From assembly GCA_034008185.1 (NCBI GenBank), contig CM067082.1, forward strand, positions 153,843,395-153,907,394: a stretch of DNA of 64,000 nt. The letters are read 5' to 3'. The notes beneath the pieces are model-generated. The model was not told the DNA's origin and did not search any database. It saw only the letters and a list, made by a program, of their open reading frames with translations. The position numbers and the translations under genes were made by a program. Below are positions 1 through 9,004 of this stretch, one piece after another (the stretch's first letter is position 1; each line of letters starts with the position of its first letter). Source of the DNA: Gorsachius magnificus. Lineage: Eukaryota > Chordata > Aves > Pelecaniformes > Ardeidae.

Positions 1-686
1 GAGCTTCTACTGCATGCGAGATCAAAATCAGAGCCAGAGGCATTTGGAGTTTGAAAGAAATGGTTTTGGGTTTGATGTCTATTTTTGCTGCCTCTATTTA
101 GAGCAAACATAGCCAGGGCTGGAAGTGAATACAGTGTCTCTGAAGAGGTGAATTAGTCCCAGCCAATCTGTAGTGGCAGAAGTGTGGTACCTTATGGGCT
201 TGAAATAGCCCATCCTCATTAACCACATGTTGGGCCAAACTCCATTAATTTCTACAGCCCCTCAGGGCTGAGTTTAGCCCATTATAACACAGTGATAATG
301 TTGTTGGAAGCTATTTTTGTGCCCTGTGCTGTAAGTTGGATACTACAATGCCGTATAAACTAGGTAAAGCCAAGATATTTTAGGCTTCTGGGCATTAAGT
401 AGTTTCTCAGTATTTGTCCATGCTTTTCTCAAGAGTTCCCAACAGTACAAATTAGCGTACATTAATGATGGTTGAAATTCAGGGAGAACTAATGCAGTGA
501 GTGTGTTGGGGGTACTTGTGGTGTCTTCAGAGCCATGTCCTTCTAAAGGTGTTTGAAGAGAGCTGTGTGATGTGGTGGTATGTCGGCCAGGGATTGGTGG
601 GACTTTATGAGCAGTAGTGACTGTAGGAGTGCCAGTGATATGAAGGCAAACTACACAAAGACTCTAGTCCAGTTTTCTCCTAACCC
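1..686. other. single-copy non-coding DNA, no gene seen
   Basis: No frame here shows a recognisable protein family, and no RNA gene or clear repeat is visible. Base composition is unremarkable. It is the left flank of the solo LTR and would contain the original insertion site. Confidence 0.6.
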
Positions 687-809
687 TGTCGTGGTTTAAC
701 CCGGCTGGCAACTAAGTACCACGCAGCCGCTCGCTCACTCCGCCCCCTCCCTCAGTGGGATGGGGGAGAGAATTGGAAAAGTAAGACCCGTGGGTTGAGA
801 TAGAGGCAG

Positions 810-815
810 TTTAAT
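810..815 (-). promoter_or_regulatory. ATTAAA poly(A) signal of the solo LTR
   Basis: On the minus strand the sequence reads ATTAAA about 125 bp before the LTR's 3' end. This is where an LTR R-region poly(A) signal is expected, and it is the main reason for placing the element on the minus strand. Use as a signal is inferred. Confidence 0.5.
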
Positions 816-825
816 AAGAGAGAAG

Positions 826-864
826 AATAACAATAACAATAACAATAATAATAATAATAATAAT
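826..864. repeat. AATAAC/AAT microsatellite inside the LTR
   Basis: A run of AATAAC units passes into a run of AAT units. It lies inside the LTR just 5' (in LTR sense) of the poly(A) signal. Simple repeats at this place are, from memory, common in this LTR family, so it is probably part of the element that has grown by slippage. Confidence 0.9.
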
Positions 865-950
865 GGTAAGAAAATATACAGAATATATAAAACAAGTGAT
901 GCACAATGCAATTGCTCACCACCCGCTGACCGATGCCCAGCACATCCCAA

Positions 951-1010
951 GCTGCGATCACTCCCCCCGAGCCGCGATCACACTGCCTGAGCTGCGACCA
1001 CTCTGCCCGC
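951..1010. repeat. three 20-bp tandem repeats in the LTR
   Basis: Three adjacent 20-bp units start GCTGCGATCA, GCCGCGATCA and GCTGCGACCA, at 951, 971 and 991. They differ from each other by a few bases. They occupy the GC-rich middle of the LTR, near where transcription would start. The period is exact, so this is a local triplication and not chance. Confidence 0.85.
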
Positions 1011-1300
1011 GACCGACCGACCAACCAACTAACACCCTCACCCGAGCATGACGTTATATGGTATGGAATAGCTCTTTGCTCAGTTTGGGTTAGCTGTCCT
1101 AGCTGTGCTGTACTCACAGCCTGTTAAGCACCTGGCCGAGCAGGAGAAGCTCAAAAAGTCCTTGAGTAGTCTGAGCACTACTTGGCAACAACTAAAAACA
1201 TCAGCGTGTTATCAACATTCTTCTAGTACTAAAACCAAAACACAGCACTACGCTAGCTTCTGTGAAGAAAATTAACTCTATCCCAGCCGAAACCAGGACA

Positions 1301-1722
1301 GGCCCACCTAGGGCTGTTGAGTTGCATGATGACTCATATACATCTCCCCTTCTGGTCTAGGTTACATAGAAACCTCTCAGGCTTTGCTGGTGTTGATACA
1401 GCTGTGTGTTTTAGACTTTCAGTTGGGGAAAGAGTGGAGGTGGCAAGGTTGCTCAGGTTGACATCACGAGTCCATCCTGGGACTAAAATGGATGGCCAGA
1501 TCTCTTCCCACAAGGGACAGTGGAAAGCTAAGAAGCAGTTGACATACCTGGTCTATGTGCTGCTTCTTAAGCCCCCAATTTGTCTTTCCATTGGTCACTT
1601 GTCTTGTGGCTTTTGGCCATCTTAAGATTCTGGTACATGTCTCATGAGCTCAGGAGTATCAGTCACTGCTAGGGTTTAGCAGCACAAAAAGGATTCATCG
1701 AGTTCATATGAAAACTCTCAAA
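1301..1722. other. single-copy non-coding DNA between LTR and CR1
   Basis: No gene, RNA gene or clear repeat is seen. One 102-codon open frame (1317-1625) has no recognisable domain and is judged a chance frame. Confidence 0.55.
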
Positions 1723-2594
1723 CATAGAATCATAGGATGTTTTGGGTTGGAAGGGACCCCTAGAGATCACCTAGACCAACCCCCCTGCAGTGAGCAGGGA
1801 CACCTTCAACCAGGTCAGGTTGCTCACAGCCCTGTCCAACCTGGCCTGGAATGTTTCCAGGGATGGGGCCTCCACCACCTCTCTGGGCAACCCGTTCCAG
1901 TGTTTCACCACCCTCACTGTAAAGAATTTCTTCCTTAGATCCAGTCTAAACCTTCCCTGGTTTACTTCAAAATCATGGCCCCTTGTCCTGTCACAGCCGG
2001 CCTTGCTAAAAAGGTTGTCCCTGTTTTTCCTATAGACCCTCCTTAAGTACCAAAAGGCCGCAATCAGGTGTCCCTGCAGCTTTCTCCTCTCCAGGCTGAA
2101 CAACCCCAACTCTCTCAGCCTGTCCTCACAGGAGAGGTGCTCCAGCCCTCGGATCATTTTTGTAGCCCTCCTCTGGCCCCTCTCCAACAGGTCCATGTCC
2201 TTCTTGTGCTGAGGGCTCCAGAGCTGGATGGAGGGCTCCAGGTGAGGTCTCACCAGAGCAGAGCAGAGGAGCAGAACCACCTCCCTCCACCTTCTGGCCA
2301 TGCTTCTTTTGATGCAACCCAGGGTAGGGTTGGGCCTTCTGGACTGCCAGCGCACATTGTTGGCTCATGTCCAGCTTTTTGTCCATCAGTACCCCCAAGT
2401 CCCTCTCGGCAGGGTTGCTCTCCATCTTTTCTTCCCTCAGCCTGTATTGATACTGGGGGTTACCCCAACCCAGGTGCAGGACCTTGCACTTGGTCTTGTT
2501 GAACCTCACGAGGTTCACAGGCCCACCTCTCCAGCTTGTCCGGGTCTCTCTGGATGACATCCCGTCCTTCTGGTGTGTCAACCGTACCAGTGTC
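1723..2594 (-). mobile_element. CR1 LINE, 5'-truncated (copy 1)
   Basis: Read on the minus strand, this 870-bp copy runs from the C-terminal part of CR1 ORF2 into a short 3' UTR. It ends in the octamer-type tail TATGATTCTATG at 1723. Its 3' UTR (motif GCAGGGGGGTTGG) matches copies at 3955-4624 and 52738-52844, so these three belong to one subfamily. The 5' break at about 2594 is a normal CR1 truncation point: CR1 elements are copied from their 3' ends and usually stop early. The exact 5' limit is uncertain by about 10 bp. Confidence 0.95.
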
Positions 2595-2599
2595 TCCAA
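1771..2599 (-). pseudogene. CR1 ORF2 C-terminal remnant, frameshifted
   Basis: The minus strand codes for the part of the CR1 reverse-transcriptase protein that follows the catalytic core. Recognisable stretches in order are [101 protein letters not shown] and a stop after LLTAGGLV. The first two stretches are in one frame (starting at 2599) and the rest in another (from 2355), so a frameshift lies near 2335-2345. The catalytic aspartate motif and the endonuclease domain are missing through truncation. It cannot make an active enzyme. Confidence 0.9.
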
Positions 2600-3954
2600 A
2601 TCACGGTCCCTTTCTCCGGCTGAGGTGAAGCGGGTGAAGGTGGATGCCCTGCTGGCATGTGACAGTTTGCTGTGATGTTACATGATGCTGTTCTCCCGTG
2701 TTGTTATTCCCGTGGCAATGACAACAATCATTTGACACATCATCCTGCCTGACGCATGCCTGAGCTGCACTGCACTGGTGTTAGCCGGCTTTACACCTGC
2801 TGAATAATTGTGCTCTCGCTAGCTTCAAGATCGGGCATGTGAGCCTCAGCCGTGCTGAAGAACAGCTTCACTGGAGCAAAAAATCCAGTTAAAGAGAGAA
2901 ACGTAGCAGGCAGTGAGCTGCTGAGTCATTGCGCAGCCCTCCTTGGGTAGCCTTACAGCAACGCGAGGGATCAAAGGTGAGGTGACCTTCTGCGTCGGAG
3001 GCTAGGCAAAGTCCTCCACACGGGCTGGGACGTGCATTAGCTCTGGAATGCAGACAGGCAAACACTGCCTCTATCAGCAGCTGTAGGCACGGGTCTAAGA
3101 TCATCTGCGTCTAAGGGGAAAAAGCTCTGCGTGTGTCCAAAACCAGAGAAGTCAGTGGAAAGACTCCCATCAAGTGTGAACCAGGTGCTCAGAGAGAGTA
3201 TTCTTAGATACGTTCTTCTGCCCAGGTTTGTGGTTAGCCTGGGTGATGTTTAGTTTTGGCCCACTCTGGTTTGAAGCTGACGAAAGCTGCTGGAAAGCCT
3301 AGAAACCTCACTTTAATTTGCTAAATAGGAAACTTGCATCTCATTTGGTGATCTCACAATTCTCGTTGTAATCTCCAAAGAAACATTAAAATGGGTCGTG
3401 TTTTAAAGATTACTATTTCTCATCCCATCTCCAGCCCACTCTTTTTATTTCAGCGGTCTAAATATCAAGATTGTTGTTTCTGGATATATGTGAATCAGTG
3501 GTTCTGCACTTGCTGATTTCTAAACCACCTCCTGGCCTGGGTAATTAAACTAAGCAACCTTTTGACTACTTTGAGAGGGATTGCCTGGTAAGGCCAGTTT
3601 CACTGGCTTGTCATGGGGATCCAAAGCAACAAAGAGCCCAGTGCTGTTTGCCAGATCTCCTCCATTGCTCTGAAAGTTGTCGGTCAGAGAACACAAGGGT
3701 ATTGCTAGGATGAAAGCAGGACTCTGGTTTGCTGTTTAGATCCCTTGCACTGATTTGGGCTCACAGGTTCTGCTACAAGGTACAGGCTGGTAAGATTCAT
3801 CTCTCTTAACTTTAAACATCTGCAATATTGACATTTACTTCTGAGTAGGTATCCTGGAGCCTTTTTTACAGTCCAGCCATTTACCTCATCCTAAAATAGA
3901 CATTTGCGAGACATGCCCTACTGGCTTATGCCCTAAAAGACCCTGGTTGTCTTC
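2595..3954. other. single-copy non-coding DNA between two CR1 copies
   Basis: I see no gene or RNA gene. A short stretch at about 3145-3175 (GAAGTCAGTGG followed by GACTCCCATC) resembles a motif common in old amniote repeats, but is too short to assign. The rest has no repeated structure. Confidence 0.5.
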
Positions 3955-4624
3955 ACAGAATCATAGGATCATAGAATATTTTGGGTTGGAAAGGACCCCT
4001 AGAGGTCATCTAGACCAACCCCCCTGCAATGAGCAGGGACACCTTTAACCAGATCAGGTTGCTCACAGCCCCATCCAACCTGGCCTTGAATGTTTCCAGG
4101 GATGGAGCCTCCACCACCTCTCTGGGCAACCCGTTCCAGTGTTTCACCACCCTCATTGTAAAGAATTTCTTCCTTATATCCAGTCTAAACCTACCCTGGT
4201 TTACTTTAAAACCATGATCCCTTGTCCTGTCACAGCTGGCCCTACTAAAAAGATTTTCCCCATCTTTCCTATAGGCCCCCTTTAGGTACTGAAAGGCTGC
4301 AATCAGGTCTCCCCGCAGCTTTCTCTTCTCCAGGCTGAACAAGCCCAACTCTCTCAGCCTGTCCTCATAGGAGAGGGGCTCCAGCCCTTGCATCATTTTA
4401 GTAGCCCTCCTCTGGCCCCGCTCCAACAGTTCCATGTCCTTCTTGTGCTGAGGGCTCCAGAGCTGGACGCAGGGCTCCAGGTGAGGTCTCACCAGAGCAG
4501 AGTAGAGGGGTTACCCTGACCCAGGTGCAGGACCTTGCACTTGGCCATGTTGAACCTCATGAGGTTCACACAGGCCCACCTCTCCAGCTTGTCCAGGTCT
4601 CTTTGGATGACATCCCATCCTTCT
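3955..4624 (-). mobile_element. CR1 LINE, 5'-truncated with internal deletion (copy 2)
   Basis: This copy has the same subfamily, direction and 5' break point region (GACATCCCATCCTTCT) as copy 1, lying 1.36 kb away. Compared with copy 1 it lacks the equivalent of positions 2270-2457, about 188 bp. The junction is at 4508/4509 and shares GG on both sides. The 3' end has two extra ATAGAATC-like tail units. The two copies form a direct-repeat pair. Confidence 0.95.
4010..4492 (-). pseudogene. CR1 ORF2 C-terminal remnant, open for 160 codons
   Basis: The minus-strand frame from 4492 to 4010 has no internal stop. It carries the CR1 ORF2 tail: [78 protein letters not shown] and the terminal LLIAGGLV. 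The same domain in copy 1 is interrupted by a frameshift further upstream. The initial Met is an ordinary internal residue, not a real start: the 188-bp deletion removes the coding sequence before it. No catalytic motif is present, so this is a dead fragment that happens to stay open, which suggests fairly recent insertion. Confidence 0.9.
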
Positions 4625-7600
4625 AATGGGGTTTAGCAAATAAGCTCAGAGATAGACATCTACAGCTGAGTTATCCAGATTTGATTAGAGCGCCCCAGAT
4701 TTACAGTCTAGTTTTCACTGGATCTCAGGGTTTTAAACTCAAACCTCTGTTCAGTCTATTTTCACTTCAGTCAGTCATCTCTGGAGATGGATTTTCTCTC
4801 TTTCCAAGACACGATGTGAATTTGGTCCCTAAAACATCTGCACATATGGCCCTTTGCAGAAATCATGCTTTCATTAATTCCTTGCCCTTGGGCATACCTC
4901 CCTTTCAAACCATCCTCTAGGAAGTATTTTGTAACAGGGGAATCTGAATGGGATGGTTGTGCTTCTTTCCATGGGAAACAGCCACTGACCAGAACACCCA
5001 CGAGCAAAAAGGCCACCAGGGCAGAAAGCCCAGCTGGGCTCCCCCTGGACAAAGCCCATCATGATGTCCTTGTGAGCCAATCTAGTTGCAGAACAGGAGA
5101 GCTGCATCTGGATCATGCCTTATAACACACCATGGCATCCTTGGGATGAAAGAGGCCACATAAACACAAAATATCTCTATTGATTATAAATGATGGTGAA
5201 AGGGAAATGCGTGATTTAAAGCAATTCCAGCTCTGGTCTAACAGCAGATAAACAGCACTGGGGCTGTTGGTCAGATGGTGCTATCCACTCTACACCACTC
5301 ATGTTCAGATGAACTGCAGAGGAAGGATATTTTTTTCTATCAACCCCACAAAGATCTGCCTGTTCCTATATGTCTTTCCTACAGAGATAAAGACATGGAC
5401 ACTGCTGATAGGTTACATTCCTCTTATCTGGGGCGATTGGGCAATCCCACTGGTGTAAATCTCCTGCTTCCTAGCGTGATGCAAGCAAGCTCTGCTGTCG
5501 CAAAGAGGGAGGGCAGTTTGGCATGGTGCTGCCCCCCCAAAGCAAGAGGTGTGACTTGTCAGCAGGGAAGTCATGGAAGCGATTATTCGGAAGGTGTCAA
5601 CAGGTTGGAAGTTAATGCAGGGACCTTCCAAGAAAGCACCATAGAGTCTCCATGGCAATTCCTCCTCTTGCCATGTGTCTCATGTGAAGTAACAAGAGAT
5701 TGGCTTATTTGGCTGGGTAACCTCCCGAAAATCTGGGCAGGACTGTCACGCTGCAGGCTGCTGTTACGTGATCCATCTTTGGAAATATGTTCCCATCAGG
5801 AGCGCTTCCAAATTGTACATTTCCAAGTCCTGCTGTCCTGAGGACTCTGGAAATTATTTTCATCTCAGGCAACTTCAGGGGAATGAATCAGGCACCAAGT
5901 GCCACTTTAGATGCCCCATGTTATCCGTGTGAGGCTGGCAGATAGGAGATGGGACCTGTGCGAGACCTGTGCCCTTCTTGAGTGGCAGCTAGAAGCCAGG
6001 TGAGATACACCAGGGCATCTCAAAGGGCATGAGAAGCCTGTTTTTAGGCACTTGCATTCCTTCCTGCACATCTACATCCTCAGTGTCTCCATCAGAGCTG
6101 GTCACCCTGGGCTGTTTTTGCAGTCGGTGTAGAGACATATGTTCAAGGTGTGGTTTAGGCCAAACTGTTTTAGACACCTATTTCAGGAGGAGGTGAGTTG
6201 TTCCCTAGACACCACGGGCTGTCATAATTAGATTTCTGTGACTGCAAAGGGAACTCAAATATAGACATTTACATGCAACCAGATGCACCTCATCCCGGAG
6301 CTGGTGTGTCTCATGTTGACATTAGCTTAATACCAAGAAAACAGCAATCCATGGACCTGATTTCACTTGCAGTTACAGCCACGTTGATAAGATTAGATTC
6401 AGAACCACCATTTGGCAGTTGTCCCCCAAAGTAAGCTCTGACAGATATTCATTATGGTAATGTTTTCATGGCTCCTTGTGTAAAAACAAGAGTTTCAGTG
6501 AAGAGTTATTTGTTTGGATTCAAGCCAATTGCAAACAGCTTCGATTTTAACGGGGTGTCCCACGACGCTTTCAATTACAACGAGGGGAGTAAGAGATGTT
6601 TTGGTTTGCTGGCAACGCTGAAAGAGAATCACACACATCTATATTGTCCCCAACCTAATAAAAAAGTTTCACTTAATCCCAGCGAAAACATTTCAGTTCA
6701 CTTTTAAGCATTTTTCACGTTAAGAAGAAAAACAGAGTGAAAGGAAATCCTCGAACAAAGAGACATTTCATGGTGAAATCCATCTCAAGCAACTTATGGT
6801 TTTTAATTCTAAATGAATTCATTCGGCAAAACTGACAGAAAATTCAGTGTCGCTGCTTTTTTTTTCACCAGAAAGAGCATTTGGCCCCCCAAAATTACGC
6901 CCACGCTGTTGCAGCTGCAGCATTCAGAAAGCCACGGGGCTTTGGCCCCTCGCTGGCAGGGACAATGCCGGCAGGTTTGTGACAGCAGGTTAACGAAGGG
7001 CTCTTGGAAACCTTCCCTCCACGATACTTCCACAAGGTAAATGTTCCCGGTATTATTTGCAACACAGTCATATGTCACAGCAAATGCCAGGTACAATAAG
7101 ACCCAGACAGCAAAACCGAGTATAAATAGATGAGGGAATTCCTGGCATTAAGTTCTGGAGCAGTTTGGGACTGGAACAAGTGAAAAATACAATTTCTCTA
7201 AAAGGGAAGTTTCCGGTAAGTAAAAGAAAAAATTCCCCCATTTCTCCTCCCTCTTCTTTCCCTAGATTACAGTTTTTCACCAGGGACAATCTGGCTGTTA
7301 TAAGTGAGTTCAACCAGAATTTTATTTTGCTGAACTGGCCTGATTTGGGATGCAAACCGACCTCTGAAAGGCTGAAATTTCCCCCGGGAGCAGAAATTTT
7401 CTGCATTTTGCTCATCTCCAGTTACTCCTCGCACAGAAATGGCCTAAAGCAAACAAACAGCCGCTCTCCTAGTGCAGATAGGGGAGCCTCCTGGTAAATA
7501 GGTTAATTTGGATGGGCTTCCCTGGTGGCAGCTCTTCTTCCTCCCTTCTGCCCGGAGAAATCTGTGCAGTGATCAACTCTGCAGACAGGGCAGTGGCAAG

Positions 7601-8020
7601 CTTCCCTTCAAGGCAAAAATAAACTTACAGATATAAAAACTCAGAGATCCTTTCCTACAGAGGTCATTTACACCCCGCCTGACGCAGCTCCGCTGACTTC
7701 CACAGAGCACCCCAGCAAAAGGATCACATCATTCAATATGTGAAAATATTCAACTTTCAGCAAAGCTATGGCCCTAAAGGATTTTTTTGGTAGGCTCCAC
7801 AAAGCAGCTGATAGCCCAGATGGGACTACATAGCTGTGGCTGGATGCTGAGAGGCTGCCAGCTGGTAATGCATCCCCGTTGGTGAGGTATCAGCACGTTA
7901 CTGGTGAGGATTGGCAAATGTGCCAGAGCTGGGAGCCTGGGGGGATGCGAGATGGTCATGTGCAAGTGGCTCTGGATGGAGGAAGCTGGTTCCTTCTCAT
8001 TGCCTCTGTCTCCGTAACAT
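4625..8020. other. 3.4 kb without gene; mostly single-copy
   Basis: No coding exon or RNA gene is recognisable. The longest frame, 188 codons at 5275-5841 on the plus strand, has no known domain. The stretch at about 6140-6440 (TTTTAGACACCTATTTCAGG, then TTCCCTAGACACCACGGG) has the feel of a degraded interspersed repeat but I cannot name a family. At about 7665-7705 a TTTACACC...GCTGACTTCC pattern resembles another old amniote repeat; this is a weak call. Confidence 0.5.
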
Positions 8021-8546
8021 GACTGTGTTATGTGTTCAGTTTTGGGCCCCTCACTATACGAAAGATGTTGCGTTGCTGGAACATGTCCGGAGAAGGGCAA
8101 CAAAGCTGGTGAGGGGTCTGGAGCACAAGTCTTATGAGGAGAAGCTGAGGGAACTGGGGGTGTTTAGTCTGGAGAAAAGGAGGCTGAGGGGAGACCTGAT
8201 GGCCCTCTACAACTGCCTGACAGGAGGGGGGAGCCGGGGGAGGTGTTGGTCTCTTCTCCCAAGTAACGGGTGATAGGATGAGGGGAAATGGCTTGAAGTG
8301 GCACCAGGGCAGGTTTAGGTTGGACACTGGGAAATGTTTTTTCACCAAAAGGGCTGTCAAGCACTGGAAGGGGCTGCCCAGGGAAGGGGTCGAATCCCCA
8401 TCCCTGGAGGTATTTAAAAGCCAGGCAGACGAAGTGCTTAGGGACAGGGTTTAGTGGTGGGATGGCAGAGTTAGGGAATGGTTGGGCTTGATGATCATAA
8501 AGGGCTTTTCCAACCTAAACGATTCTATGATTCTTTGATTCTGTGA
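8021..8546 (+). mobile_element. CR1 LINE, 5'-truncated (copy 3)
   Basis: This plus-strand copy begins at TGTGTTCAGTTTTGGG in ORF2 and ends with the tail GATTCTATGATTCTTTGATT at about 8546. Its 3' part (TTAGTGGTGGGATGGCAG, then CTTTTCCAACCTAAACGATT) defines a second subfamily in this window, shared with the copies at 27366, 34387 and 41653. Confidence 0.95.
8030..8454 (+). pseudogene. CR1 ORF2 C-terminal remnant, frameshifted
   Basis: The frame from 8030 reads [32 protein letters not shown] and [20 protein letters not shown], then hits a stop at 8273 in a G-rich stretch. The coding similarity goes on in another frame with [17 protein letters not shown] and [20 protein letters not shown], and stops at 8452-8454. 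At least one frameshift lies in the G-rich run near 8225-8265. It lacks the catalytic core and is not functional. Confidence 0.88.
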
Positions 8547-8828
8547 CTGCAAGGAGACATCAGGCTCCAGAGCTGCTGAGAGCCTGGGGCAGGGCAGCCT
8601 TGGGGCAGCTGATGGGGAGAGCTGGTTTTCTCCACTGGAAAGTTGCTATCCGTGTGTATAGGGCATGGGATGCAGGGCCGAGCAGTTCTGCCTCCTTGCA
8701 GCAAAGACAGATGTGCCCTCTGAGCACTGCAGTCTCAGTCCTGAAGTATTCATGGCTTTCCATGCTGAGCTTCAGCCTTCCTCCAGTCCTTTACCTCCCA
8801 GCTGAGGATAGCAAAGTGCCCTGCAAAC

Positions 8829-9004
8829 AATTAAGTCTCACAATCCCCCAGCGAGCTGGGGAAGAATTATCTCCTCATTTTTACCTGTCTGGGAAATGAC
8901 ACAGAAATTAATTGACTTCTTCAAGGTCACTCAAAGAGTCAGTGGGAGATTTGTAAATGGGACCCAGGAGTCCTGACTGCTGGTCCTTTCTAACCACTAG
9001 ATAC
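8829..9004 (-). repeat. MIR-type SINE, near full length
   Basis: Read on the minus strand, this degraded copy has the expected MIR order. First come CTAGTGGTTAG and a cysteine-rich-looking central core (complement of GGGACCCAGGAGTCCTGACT). Next is the complement of TTCTTCAAGGTCACTC, then that of CTCATTTTTACCTGTCTGGG, and an end near AATTAAGTCTCACAATC. MIRs are tRNA-derived SINEs with a conserved core, active before the amniote groups split. A copy this complete is fairly rare in a bird, where most are very worn. The family call rests on the order of four known blocks, not on an alignment. Confidence 0.8.

Larger units (their letters stand above)
687..1300 (-). mobile_element. solo LTR of an avian endogenous retrovirus
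   Basis: The 614-bp block is bounded by near-matching inverted ends. On the minus strand it begins TGTCCTGGTTTCGGCTGGG and ends TTAAACCACGACA, so it is a TG...CA LTR. The same sequence family is, from memory, abundant as solo LTRs in neoavian birds. The minus strand is taken as sense because an ATTAAA poly(A) signal lies near that strand's 3' end, at 815-810. No gag, pol or env sequence flanks it on either side, so this is a solo LTR left by recombination between the two LTRs of a provirus. Inside it are an AAT/AATAAC microsatellite (826-864) and three 20-bp direct repeats (951-1010). I see no TATA box on the minus strand between the CRE-like TGACG site (about 1049-1055) and the R-like region, so promoter activity is doubtful. 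Exact class (ERVL or ERVK) is not settled. Confidence 0.85.

Noticed and set aside
735..1117. Small frames inside the LTR as viral proteins
   Set aside because: They consist of microsatellite and LTR-regulatory sequence (runs of L or Y from the AAT repeat). A solo LTR has no coding genes.
1771..2355. 194-codon minus-strand frame as a host protein
   Set aside because: Its sequence ([36 protein letters not shown]) is the CR1 ORF2 tail, next to a CR1 3' UTR and tail.
3140..3180. Old amniote repeat with GAAGTCAGTGG/GACTCCCATC motifs
   Set aside because: The match is about 30 bases and could be chance. No boundaries or second copy in the window.
5275..5841. 188-codon plus-strand frame as a gene
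   Set aside because: No known domain and low-complexity-free but unpatterned sequence; another frame overlaps on the minus strand. No second exon seen nearby.
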